Positions 48,006 through 60,163 of a DNA stretch of 64,000 nt are shown one piece after another. Under the pieces are notes generated by a model, which saw only the letters and a program-made list of their open reading frames with translations, was not told the origin of the DNA and did no database searches. The stretch is from Camillea tinctor (lineage: Eukaryota; Ascomycota; Sordariomycetes; Xylariales; Xylariaceae): contig MU394051.1 in assembly GCA_022578605.1 (NCBI GenBank), positions 1,537,664 to 1,601,663 of the forward strand. Direction: 5' to 3'. The position numbers and the translations under genes are program-made. Position 1 is the stretch's first letter. Each line of letters starts with the position of its first letter.

Positions 48006-48474
48006 CTCGCTGTCTTCACATATTAATATTTTCCCTTATGTTTATATGTTGAATGGTTGATTGGTTTGCGGATGGTCGATATTTTGATATTGATGAGAAG
48101 CTCATATGAAGAATAGATATGTTTTGTAAGGTGTAGGTCAATAAGGTCCCAATTACCTATGGTTTGTCCAGGGGGGGATAAAAGAAAAGAGGGTCCACGA
48201 TCCACTATAGCTCTCCACTAACCTACCCTAGCGATCGACGTCATCCGACAGCTGTCGCCAATTTGGTTCATCAACTCGCCGAATTTGGGGTCGAGGTACT
48301 CCGTAGTAGTAGATATGTTCCAATACCTATTGATAGTACCTGTACCTAACCTAACTTACTAACCTACTACATTTCATTTCAATTCATCCCAGTTACAACC
48401 TTTTCGCACTCTCTCTTTCTGTCTCTCACCCTTCTTAATGAAACACAAAATCTAATCTAGGTACTTTCCATACC
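48006..48474. promoter_or_regulatory. Divergent promoter: TTI1 / DUF1749 hydrolase
   Basis: 469-bp head-to-head region. The right half has repeated ACCTAA/CTAACC half-sites (48325-48370) and a pyrimidine-rich leader (48408-48435) just before the hydrolase ATG. Confidence 0.55.
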
Positions 48475-49485
48475 ATGCAGGGCACATTCTCCACCACTGT
48501 CCATCCCTTTGCCTCACCAACCAAATATGCCTGCGCATATGAAATTGGCCTACCGAATGCAAAGAATGCCCTCTTGTTCATCGGCGGTTTAGGTGATGGG
48601 CCGCATACTGTATTTTATCCCCGAGCTATCGCCAAGGAGCTCGAGGCTCGTCCGGAACTCAGTTTCTCCGTCTTCGAATTCAGACTAAAAAGCTCATTCT
48701 TGGGCTTTGGGTTCACTCGCCTAGCTGACGATGTTGCTGATATCTCAGCATTAGTGAGATACCTTAGAAGTATTGGCAAGCAGAAGGTAGTATTGATGGG
48801 TCACTCTACTGGGAGCCAGGTATATCTAACCCGGGGCCATTCATACACGCCTGACATGGGACTCATTCTGACTATACCAGGACTGCATGGAATATACTTC
48901 TCCGGATCATACGGCAGCACCCGTAGAAGGATATATTCTACAAGCACCTGCCTGCGACAGGGACTCGATTCTTCTTGAGATGGGCGAATCTAAATTAGAT
49001 CAGAGTATCCGAGTCGCTAAAAATCTCATCGATACTGGGAAAGAGCTTGATCGTATGCCCTTGGCTTACCTCCCAGACTCCTTCCTGAATGTTCCCATAT
49101 CGGCCTGGCGTTGGTATGCCCTTGGTGCGACTGAGTATGTCATTCCGATTACAATCGCGTGTATACCGGACATTTGAACTAATACATAGATAACTCTGAT
49201 AGTGGCGAGGACAACTATTTCTCTCCAGATCTCCCAGAAAACGTAGCTATGCTGTACTGGAACAGAATAGACAAGCCTATCATGGTGCTTCATTCAGGGA
49301 ACGACGAGTATGTCCCAAAATCAGTAGACAAGGAGAGCTTGATCCAACGTTGGCGAACACTGTGCCAACCGGGTATCGCTAGCGAACTCTCGGGAGTGAT
49401 CCCAGGTGCTTGCCATAGAGTCGAAGAGCCCGAAGCAGAGGCATGGTTAGCGGCCAGGGTCGTGAAGTTCCTGCAGGGAATCTAA
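48475..49485 (+). CDS. DUF1749 alpha/beta hydrolase (SidJ-like)
   Basis: Alpha/beta-hydrolase of the DUF1749 family, which includes the Aspergillus siderophore esterase SidJ; the substrate here is not known. Three exons: 48475-48819, 48881-49134, 49203-49485; 293 aa. The nucleophile elbow GHSTGSQ is split from the next segment by intron 1. The acid (HSGNDEYVP) and histidine (PGACHRVE) follow in exon 3, so the triad is complete. The second junction uses donor GTATGT and acceptor CTGATAG, giving the smooth reading YALGATDGEDNYFSPDLP. There is no signal peptide, so it is probably cytosolic. No siderophore synthetase or transporter lies nearby, so siderophore hydrolysis is only a possibility. Confidence 0.87.
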
Positions 49486-51009
49486 GAAGAGCAAAACAAT
49501 AACCTGGATGATTCACATGCCTTTTTATTTAGCAACGATAGTCACCCAATCTGGATTTCGATATTTGTATTGAGCAATAATAAATCACGAGTGGCTTACA
49601 GATGACTAGGACTCTAAACTCATAAACAGCCGATTATACGAGAATAAACGTGACGATTTATACACCGTCTAGCTCATCCTCTTAAATACCCATTAATCAT
49701 AGGTTATATAGGTGTGTATATATATATAGGTATATATATATATAGTAGAGGGCGGGGATCAGGGTATGCGCCAATCCGAATATGTTATATGAATAATTGA
49801 ATATCTTGAATAAACATGATGCAGTATGTCATAATGATTAGGCTCACCTGTTGTTGGTCGGCGACCGTGTAAGACCGGACACTTCAGGTGAACGAGAACT
49901 CGCCGAGTACATTCAAATGAACGGCGAAAACCAAGCACCAACCAGGTTTATAAGACCAAGGCTCGCCCCGGTCGCATTCTTTTAAAACTTCAATCAAATT
50001 CGAACTACCTCCCTCGTCTTAATCAACATCTATAAAGTGATTTTTTCCCCTTTCTCTTTAATACTTACCTCCGATCTTTCGGTAACTCATCTTCCAACAT
50101 GTGTTTTAGCGCGACTTGCCCAACCTGCTGTAAGTTGGCTTCTTTAAAAATGAAAATAAGAGACGGACGGGGCCAAAAAAAAAAGCTTTCGGATAACACG
50201 GAATAAAGGATTTCATAAATCAGAGGTTTGGCTAATTGATATGAAACTTTGTAGCAAAGAAATCTTGGCGTGGTTGCGGCTCTCATATCTCGGAGGCTCT
50301 GTCCGGTATCCCGGAAAAGCAATGGTGCACTTGCGGTCCACCGACCATGATCGGCGGGAAGGCGTACCCCCCGGCCGCGAAGTTCGATATCCCGGGTCTC
50401 TCTTGGCTGACGGGCTTGTTTGGGGGCGGCGGACCGGCAGGAAAGAACGATGAGATAAAACAGAGCGGCGATAAATCCTGGTGAGATAATCTCGGATGAG
50501 AGATTCTTTCTTAATCAAGCATGAAAGCATACGATGGATATTACAGAAATTGTTATAAAACGATAGGGTCAAAAGCTGCTCAGTTCAGAGGGTTTTTTTA
50601 CGAAATGATTAAGTAAATAATTAAGTAAACAGATGAAGGAAAGCCTCGGCTGAAGCTGCAGCGAGAATGAGATTCATTGCCGGTCTAGCGCCTTTGTGAA
50701 CTAAAATACCCCCTCTTGTCCCTCTTAACCCTCTTCCGGCCAGACACCCCACATTGATAAGGAGAACGGCGGCGTGGGAGTGGATATGGGTTAGGTTATG
50801 GTCGGGCCTCTTCTTCCAATGACAACATTTTTGTAGTCAGCTTCAACATTGAAGCCATCATTATCAACCTGTTCTATCATATGTTCATTTCAAGTCGACC
50901 TTCGGACAAGGTATAAGTTGTTTGAACATATCTGTAGGCATTGTATGTCTGACAGACAACCCACCATACCTACCTCCGAGGCCAAGAAAGGGCAAACTCC
51001 TTGCTCACC
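49486..51009. other. Intergenic region upstream of the P450
   Basis: 1.5 kb. It contains an AT dinucleotide-rich patch at about 49715-49743 and no recognisable gene. The small ORFs (up to 119 aa, on the minus strand) lack family resemblance. Confidence 0.55.
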
Positions 51010-52859
51010 ATGTTGCTATTAAACCCCCTCTTCTTAACGGTTATCGGCCTCATAGTAGGAATTGCCTATGTTTGGCAGTGTGTGACATCTCCCCTCCAGA
51101 AGCTACCTGGTCCAAAGATCTCGCTATTCACCTCCTGGCTCCTCAAATACCACGAATTCCGTGCACAGCGCACAAAATATGTCCATGAGCTCCACCTGAG
51201 ATACGGACCCGTTGTCCGGATAGCTCCCAATGAGGCATCCTTCGCGACGCTGGAGGGTATTAAAGAAATATATGGGTCAGGTGGAAGTGGATATAACAAG
51301 ACCGAATTTTATAACTTATTTACCGTATATGGTAGAAGGTAAGCATAAACTCCTGCAACACATATCCGTTCTTATACCTCGATAAGATTTCAGCATGACA
51401 GTTACTGACTATGTCGTAGGACCATGTTCAGCAGTTTGACGAAGGAAGAGGTTAGAACATCGCTCGGCACTACAGTGTAGGAAATGCTTCTAACATTCAC
51501 CTCGCAGCATGCAAGCAGGAAGAAGATACTAGCTGACCGTTATGCCAATACGAATGTTATGAAGTCAAGTTCTCTAGACGGCATCAAGGAGCGTTCTCAA
51601 AGGTTTATTGAAAGGTGCTCAAAATCTGTTGGTGGGAGTTTAGATGTGTTTGTAAGACTCGCGAGTCTTCCCCGTCAGAGGCTATTGGCTAACTCTCGAG
51701 TAGATATGTATGGACTAAGACCACCCCATTAGACGATCCTTCATTACTAAAAGAATCATTACAGGTCTCCATGACTATGCTTTCGATTGCATAACTCATC
51801 ACCTATTCCATCCTTATGGCTCTGACTCACTTCGACATGAGATGGATGAGGAGGTGATGAAGCAAGTAACGTTCGACGATAGTCTTCAGAGTAAGTATTG
51901 AGAGTTCCTGATATCTTCTTGGTATCTGTGCTTATCGGTATGCCCCATAGACCGCCTCGTTCAGTATTACAACCCTCCGCTCCATAAAGTCATGGGTAAT
52001 GTTCTTTCCATTTTTGCCAAACCGCGGCTTACACCCCTGGCGGATGATCTTGTCATATCAGCTAGTGGCAAGACGGAACCCGCGCAATTTACTCTCCTAA
52101 GTCGCATGCAGGATAAGAACTACGATATGCAACAGATGGAGATGGCTGCAGAGTGTCTCGACCATATGGCCGCCGGAATTGACACTACCGGCGACGCCCT
52201 GTGTTTCCTTATGTGGCAGATATCGCAGCCTGTCTCATTTCATATCCAACGGCGACTCCAGGCAGAGATCTTGGCCAACCCAGATGTCCCTTTTGATAAG
52301 CTCCCCTATCTGGATGCTGTTGTCTCGGAAGGCTTGCGTTGTTTCCCGGCTATTCCTATGTCCCTACCTCGTTATGTACCTGCTGGCGGTCGGACGATCA
52401 ACGGCTATTTCATCCCTGAGAATACAATAGTTAGCTGCCAGGCGTACTCGGCCCATAGAATTAACGAAGTCGTTTTCCCGGAACCCGAGTTATTCAACCC
52501 AGATCGGTGGCTAGAAAGGACCGGAGAACTAGACCGCAAAAGATTGTTCTTCGCCTTTGCTAGCGGAGGGAGAGGCTGTATTGGGAAGCAGTACGTATCA
52601 CAGAATACCCCATATCAAAAAAAAAAAAAAAAAACCCCCATTCTAGTAAACGAGGTATACTAACGCGATCAACAATAGTCTCGCACTCGCAGAGATGAAA
52701 ATCCTACTTAAGGATTTGTACTCCCGCTACACAACTCTTCCCGACTACACGGAAATGACTCCCAGCGACATGGAGATGGCAGACCAACTGATCTCGTCGC
52801 AGCCACGCGGGAAGAAATGTTTCCTACGTCTAGAACCGCTAACAGAGTTCAAGTCGTAA
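51010..52859 (+). CDS. Cytochrome P450 monooxygenase
   Basis: Membrane-anchored, heme-thiolate monooxygenase, about 485-488 aa. Exons: 51010-51338, 51420-51450 (31 nt), 51508 to about 51650-51664, about 51754-51765 to 51890, 51951-52590, 52679-52859. N-terminal helix (LFLTVIGLIVGIAYVW), hinge KLPGPKISLF, C-helix region HASRKKILADRYANTNVMK, I-helix AAGIDTTGD, K-helix EGLR, PERF-like FNPDRWLE, and heme loop FAFASGGRGCIGK continuing as HLALAEMK after the last intron. All key residues are present. The exon 3/4 junction is ambiguous: the best canonical donor (GTAAGA at 51651) with the obvious acceptor (ACAG at 51764) shifts the frame, while two weaker donor/acceptor pairs restore it. The last intron contains an 18-A run. 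Substrate unknown; no biosynthetic partner nearby. Confidence 0.85.
52617..52634. repeat. Poly-A tract in last P450 intron
   Basis: Eighteen consecutive A inside the intron just after the heme-loop exon; prone to sequencing length error but without effect on the reading frame. Confidence 0.85.
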
Positions 52860-54033
52860 ACATGTTGAGAAGATAAAATGTACGTCTTTTCATATAGAAT
52901 ATATCCTGGACATAGGTAGAGTTATATCATATATAAACGTCATAAACTACTTGGGGAATAGTGTCTATTGAAAATCTCATTATTTCTATCCTAAGATATC
53001 CCTCATGGTACTTTATACGCATTAGAGTAGAGTGTTTGGCAGTATATAGGTGCAACAACCCATTTATTTGGAAATATGTTTATATTCCTAAAATCACCTA
53101 TATAGCTCATCTCTCAAGGTACATTCAAATTTATAGACTGCTTAGCAGCACAGAACTACACATCGAAGTATGAACTTATGCAGAAAACTAATATGCTTCT
53201 GACCTATCTCTGAATAAGAATTCGGATCCGAGTTCGAGTTCAAGTTATAATTTCATCACTTGGGGGGACGGGACACTGTTACTAGCATGGAAAATGAGCT
53301 GTACGTTGTGATACTTAATCCGTGTGATCAAAATACGTTTTAGGGTCTCAGTAACCTTCTACTTGAGTCTACAATATTGGTCATAAACCTGGACATTAAT
53401 CAGTGACTTTAGGCAGATTCTCCATTTTTGGCTAATAGGCCTCTGGTAGTTTAGATATTACAACTACAGCAAATGCTGGGTACCTATGATTGTAACAGAA
53501 GCTAGCCGTTGGCATCTTGAGCAGAAATTATATCCTGGTCCCTAATCTCCCGGCAGGCAAACGCCGGTATCGGGGTAGGAACTGAAGCTTCAAAGGCCAT
53601 CTTATTTATACGGTCGCTCAAGCTACCACGAGTTATCTCTGGTGACACTACTAGTTGCCCTGCACCCAAAGCTATAGTACCAAATTGCAATCACTTGCAC
53701 ACATATCAGTAGATGTGTAGTACCGTTATTTCCCATCACGGGTAAGAGCAAGACTGAGACGCATGTAAACCAAGTACATCAGGCTCGGAACATCGACTCC
53801 GGGCTCACCTGAATATCACAAATACTTCATGCGAGAAGCCTTTGAATTTGCTCCCTTGGCAAAAGCTCCTAGAGTAGACTGAGACGAGATGCAGACTCTG
53901 TTGCCTTGTGTAGTTTGTTATTGAGGAAGGTCAAGGCTAGCACTCCATCCCAAACATCAACCCCTTTAGAATAGTGCGATCAAGATAGTGAAGCCTGGTA
54001 TGTTGGTTGGATAAGTTAGACTAACTCAGAAAT

Positions 54034-54035
<2 letters not shown>

Positions 54036-54081
<46 letters not shown>
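54036..54081. repeat. (CT)n microsatellite
   Basis: About 22 uninterrupted CT units; intergenic. The longest simple repeat in the window together with the one at 63.5 kb. Confidence 0.92.
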
Positions 54082-54085
<4 letters not shown>

Positions 54086-56958
54086 TACCCACGCCAAATC
54101 CAGTTGCAATGAATGTATAGCCACGTCAGAAATATGCTATACATCGACGATGGTACGAGGCCAACCTATCTACCCATTCTCATCCTAAGTGGCGGCAACT
54201 GCGCATCTGACACATAACATTCTCTTCTTTTTGTAGGCGAGTAAGTACCCAGGCAAGCAGACGGGGAGCCGGACTTGGCTGTTGTGCTCTGCGGGTTGCC
54301 TGATATGGTACCTTTCCTGTCCCCTCGTTTGTTTACGGCCGCGCATCGACATTGGGTTCTTTTTAGGGAATAAGAAATCATGAAATAATTGGACAAGTGG
54401 AATTCTTTTTACTTTTATTCAGCTGCGCAGAAGGGCATATTATTTTGCCATGTCGCTCGAATAGGAAGGACGATACTTGATGGAGCACTAATAGACGATG
54501 CCCTCACCACGGATTTTCACATGTATAGAAAAACACACCCGCGGTTCCTTATAATAAAACGTGTGGTATTGACCCTAGGCGACCGACCAGGGGGGTGTTT
54601 GAAAGGGGAGAACGAGATTCAGTGACTAAATATGCAAGAGAAAGGCTGCAGGCTCCGGTTCGTATATAAAGATAGAGCAAGCAGCAGAATAGATCAATCG
54701 AGTTTCCTTGAATTGGGATCAATCCATCCAGCCCAATTCAGTATGCAGTATGCAAGTTCGACGTGGCGATCCGTTACTGCAGAGGTCAGGCTAGCCCATT
54801 GGAAACAAGAGAACTCTATATAACATGTGCTTTAATTGTTTTCGTCTGTCATCGCCTACTAGGATAGGCAATTCGCATACGCACCTAGTTTAGGTAGACA
54901 GATAGTCAAGCAAGATAGACGACATATAGGATATTCGAAATTCATTCTGCGATGCAGGCGGCCGAATAACGTGCGGGCGTGCGCATCGTGCGGTCTCCCG
55001 ACTTATCTAGACGGCAATCTGCGTTGTGTCAATGTTCCCACGCGAACGTCAACACTTCGTCAGTTATGAGGGGCTTGAAGGGGAGAGGCTTTGTTAGTAC
55101 GTATGGAATGCGCGTCGCTTTTCTGAGCTTTGCTTCTACCATCGTGTAGTATGGAATGGAACAGGATTTCGGGGCTCTGGAAATGCTACCCGAAGCGGTT
55201 ATTCGGGATCTCATAGAAATATCTCTTTGGTTAGTTAGAGGGAGTGAGAAAGAGGAGAAAGGAGAGACTTCTAACATAGTTCGCAAGCCTAGCCAACCGA
55301 TTCATTTCCTAAACCCTGCTTCGCAAAGTTGTAGTTAGTCTGTGGCAAACAAGGCATGATCATCTGAACTATTGGATCCGGGTATGTTTCGATTAGAGGT
55401 CTGAACTGCAAGCCACTCAAGCGGAGGCCCTTGTGAGAGGGAGAGATCTGGGCGGGTATTGCTCTGTATCCTCAAGTAAGGATAACCCCCGCCGGTTAGA
55501 AGCAACCCAAGGAATAATTTGGAAATAGAAATGGCAACTCCACAATCAAGAAACACAGCATAGCCTTACAATGTGAACCAGTTCCACTACCTTGCGAGTC
55601 TGCCGTTGACAAACCAGGGGTTTGCCAAAACTATATGTTGAGAGAGCGCCCCCGACAACAAACGATGACGCCGTCCAAAGAATAAAACGCACAGAACAGG
55701 CCCCACGGAAGACCATTTACCATCCCTATCTTACCTGAATCCCCCCTTTTCCTACAACCATGGCTTGCGCAACTACGCATGCAGTTCAGGGTCATGGGCA
55801 AGTCCCGTGCGCATAGAGGAATGGAAAACAGGTCGGAGATTTATGACAGCTGACGAGGATGTGAGCTTTACCAACCGGGTTCCTGGGATATATATGGGAG
55901 GTAGGAGGACCAGGGGGCCTGAGTGGTATAAGATAGGTAGACATACATAGACAACGCGAGGCAACCCTTGATAAACCTGTATTCAGCCGTCGGGAGGCCG
56001 CGGACGGGAGGAAATCGTACCGGTGTCACGTTAAACACAACGGACATGCGAGGTCCTACGGGGAGCCCACACTCACGATCCTGCAGGTGTATCTTGTTGT
56101 TGTTTCCCCCCTTCTCCTCTTCCCCCCTTTCGTAGACGATATGTATATGTATGTAGATGTGGTGTCAGCCGCTGTTATTCCTTCCACCTAGGCATCACAG
56201 GGTCTTATTTCAGTTGGGATTGGAGCACGTCCAACTGTGGCACCATCTATATGTAGAAGGAATATAAGCATCACATTCAACAAAAGAAAAGGCCAGGCCA
56301 CAGATCACAAACATGACCCTGCCGATACCCGTTGACTCGTGGCTCTTCGTAGAACGTCCCGTAATGACATATCAAAATCGCGAGGTGAGAGCAAGTCATG
56401 TAAAAGAATGGTTTGTTTCTCTCCGGTTGTACATCGGTGGGCAAATCGTTTAGAAAGGTGCTTGTGCGATTGAACATCTATTGGATAAGTAGGTAAAAAA
56501 ATATGTCGTCTCGGAGAGTGTATTTATGACTGTGTACCGTGTACCAATCTTATGCTTTTGTATACTTTGTAATATTTGATAGCACCTCGTAATGAACGGC
56601 GAACCTCGAGGCTGATATATGGAGCATTTTGCGCCTCGACTTTCTTGTGTGAGCGGTACATCGCCAATGGAACTGGATCTACAGATAAATCCAATACCTC
56701 GATTGTATAAAGCAGATAATTTCCGTCCAAAGATATACTTACATGTTGCATATCTATGCCTCATTAAATGTAGCAAAATAAAGGGCATACGTGGGGAGCA
56801 CTCGGTTAAGAAACCAAAGTATCAAGTAGCAACTTCTCGTGGGGGACTCACAAACACAAGCAAGAGAAAATCCTCCCGGTCTGGGGTAGGTGTCAGCTAC
56901 CAGCAGAGGATACGACTTGTCACAGATCATCTGTCACTGAATCGCAAACCCTAGGCCT

Positions 56959-56973
56959 GGGAGGGAGGGAGGG
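56959..56973 (+). other. Potential G-quadruplex motif
   Basis: GGGAGGGAGGGAGGG: four G-triplets with single-base loops, the strongest canonical G4 pattern, in a gene-poor region. Confidence 0.7.
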
Positions 56974-59900
56974 AGAGAGGGAAGGGGGTGCCTTACACGA
57001 CCTGGCTAGATCACGATTAGAACTATCTTTTTCCACGGAGAAGTGTGAGCTTGTTAGACACCGGAGTCAGAGGTATGGAGAGACAAGGGAGGAACACAGC
57101 AAAACAAAAACCAGGAAAAGAAAATTCTAGATCTACATGGCTGATCGATAGACCCGGCGTCGACGGAAAGTCGGATGACTTGCTACTAATGCTGAAGCCT
57201 GAGAGGCTGTGGCGGAAAAGACAGCAAAAGCTCCGGGACGTAGTCTTTTGTCGATCTAGCCACTGACTGGCTGGCAGTATTCCTTAGTGGTTTCGCCCTG
57301 AATTTCCCCTTTTTTCTCCTTAAAGGTTGTCAAATGTTGTTATTAATATTATTGGTCGATGTTGCTCTCCGTATGGTTAATAGAAGGGATAGACCTTCTG
57401 CCCCTTCCCCTCCATGACTGTACATAGTTTGTCTGTAGGATGTTTCGTTATTGGTTTTCCATTGTGTCATGATGATGTTCCCCTTTTCAACTTTACAAAG
57501 AGTGAAAAGAAAAAAAGCAAATTAACAAAAATTTCTGAAATATGACCTGTAACATTTTCCCATCTTATGCGAGTGCGTGTGCACAGGTAGAACAGACCTA
57601 TCAGGGCTCGGGTGATTTCAACAGGGGGGGAGTGATCAAATGCTCAAAAGAGTTCGCCGAATTACCCAGCGACTTGGAATACAGTACAAGTTCTTGACTC
57701 TATGTGTATTTAGACCTATCTACCTGTCCCATAGCGGGTTGGAGGGGGCGGATTTACAGGATAGGATCGTGATGCTTTTTTGTTTCCACCATCTCCTCAA
57801 AAGTTGCCGTAAAGCAAGTGGATCGAAGTAGCAATATCTGACCAGTTCCGGTAAGTCGATTGTGTCGGTGGACCCAACTCATAACACATCACTGGCTGGA
57901 CCGATGGACTTTTTCTTGTTACAGTTCTAACAGCGAGGAGATAGCATGGGTCCCGGATTTAGGTGAATATTAGATAGTCTAGTATACATACGTATTTAGA
58001 TAAACGTTCGTGCCTCGCCGGAGACCTGTGCGTAGCGGAGAAACGTCATGAACACGGAGAAGATCAGAAAAGGGAAAAGAAAAGGGAAAAGAAACGGGGC
58101 GTGGGGGGTTCTTGGTAGGGGTTGAATGTGGCTATCCATTCGCATAATGAAACTCAGAACACATCTAGCAAGGTAGAAGGAGTTCCAGATCGCCGACACA
58201 ATGTGAATACCGGGTAATCGGGCATCTCGTGCGTTATTTATAGAGCCAGGTAGCATCTCATTGACTCTGTCAACGTATGGACTTATGAGATATGAAAGAT
58301 AAAGATCTAGTTGAATCTAGATTTGGAAGGCTTAGAGAAAGAGAGACGTTGCATATACCTACATATCCGTCCCGTGTCGTATGTGTAAGACACAGATTTG
58401 GGACGATCTGCTGCGTACGGTGTAGTCAACGAATGGGACCCAAAAATAAGCAGATACAGCACCTTGCTCAGTCAACACTGTCACTTGTCACGTACCACAC
58501 GATTCTTCAGCCCAATGTTGTCCGCGAGGCTTGTTTGCTTGCTATATCTGCATATGGCTCTGAAGAAAATGCCTGCCATAGACGGCCCGGGTATGTGCAA
58601 AGGCGGATTCTGTGTGAACTTCAACGAAGCATGGACTCGTTGGTACCAGAAACCCACTTACACATGCACGGTATATTCAAGGTTATGTCATGTCTTCTTC
58701 GTCTAGAATGTGGGCACTGTCCAACTCACGGTGCCCAGAGGTAGGCTGGAGGATCAAAACCGAGTCAAGCAAGGTCCTGCCCGTTCTAACTGCACACTCG
58801 TTTTCAATTAACTCCTAGCAAGATGTGACGCCTCGCATGACGACCCTAATCTTCCTGCCCCATTTGATCCAATGCCACTGTCATCCCTTCTGCCCACTGA
58901 ATAAACCAAGAAAAAATTTTCCCACTTTGATTGAACCATCTGCAACAATCTGCCGACCAGACCATGCCCTTTCGCGAGTCTCCCTTCTCGCTAGATCTAC
59001 CCCCCTTTGTTGGACCCTTATCCTACTGAGACGCCCTTAGAAAAGACAGAAGGTAAGACTGAAAATCACCGCATGTAAGTCGTTCGATACCCAGTAAGAT
59101 AACAGGAAAAAGGAGAACAGTGATAAAAAGAAAAACCTGATCATATCCACACCAAAAAACACTAGCAATAGAGAAACAAAAAAAGCCTTCTCCGAGATTT
59201 GCATCACAGGGAAGAACAGTAACCAAAACCGCAGCAACCTAACACCCTCGCCGGGGTAAATGCTTTCTTCGTCTACCTCGCCATACAATGAAGAATAGGG
59301 GAAGATGAAGTCCAAGTCCAATAAGAAACAAGGGACAAACTGGCCACTATTGGACCGTCCTGACTTCGTGCAATAAAACAAAAAGTAGTAGTAGGAATAA
59401 TAGTAGCGCTAGCTATGCAATCAGAAGTAGCCATCCTGAAATTGTGGTATCAGTTTTGCGAGAAGCACGAAGCCACCATCCAATTGAAGCCGCCGAGAAT
59501 TTGTTGCCGTGCCATGATCCATTTGCCGCCATCATCTTTCCCGTCTCTTTTCTCTTTCTCTCGTCCGCTCCTTTCCCGTTTCTCATTTTATTCGTGATCT
59601 GCAGACTGCTAACCGCCAATGGTGGATAAAAGAACGCACAAGATAAACAGAAAAAAAGAAAGAAAAAGAAAATAATAAGATAAAAGATCAAGCTTGTACA
59701 GGCGTACGTGACCGAAGAGGTTGCTTTGAGGCAGATTTTGCTACCGAACCATTTATTGTGCTATATCGATGTAATATTTTTTGGGGGGTGTTTCCTTTTT
59801 GGTGCTCCCTTGATGAGTATAGAGCATCCGATAACACCAGCTCATATGAAGCATGAGCAACAAAAAAAAAAGGGTAACCGCAAAATGTTCTAGAGAAGGA

Positions 59901-60163
59901 TCGTGGAAAAGAAAAGGCAACCAGGGCTCTCTAGCCATTGGAGGCCCAGAATGCTCGATATCCGGTGCGTTACTGGATGTGAACCTGGGATCGAACCGAA
60001 TATACAAAATCCCAACCGGTATACAGAAGGAATGGTGAGGATTAGATACGCAAAATCATCAAATCCTCATTGTTGCCCTCGGTATTGCTGCCTATGGTAT
60101 ATGGATTCTAGAACTGCAGACAAATTGCCAATAACACATCTGATCGGAGGTAGGAAATCTCGT

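Larger units (their letters stand above)
52860..60163. other. 7.3-kb gene-poor gap between convergent genes
   Basis: Between the P450 stop and the YDR124W-like stop I recognise no protein family, tRNA or rRNA. The longest ORFs (150 aa at 58292, 114 aa at 59037 minus) lack family support. Content: a long CT microsatellite (54036-54081), a G-rich run at 56959-56990, a purine repeat at 58066-58092, and ordinary AT-rich sequence. No transposase or reverse-transcriptase motif seen. Confidence 0.5.

Noticed and set aside
49120..49210. Splice of the DUF1749 gene at donor GTGCGA with acceptor ACATAG
   Set aside because: In frame, but the donor is poor; GTATGT with CTGATAG gives the family-like ATDGEDNYFSPDLP.
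48475..52859. Small secondary-metabolite or siderophore cluster (SidJ-like hydrolase plus P450)
   Set aside because: No synthase, NRPS, PKS, terpene cyclase or transporter nearby; the neighbours are housekeeping genes.
58292..58744. 150-aa plus-strand ORF in the gene-poor gap
   Set aside because: No recognisable domain, ordinary AT/GC mix, no intron-exon pattern or neighbour support; kept only as part of the gap.
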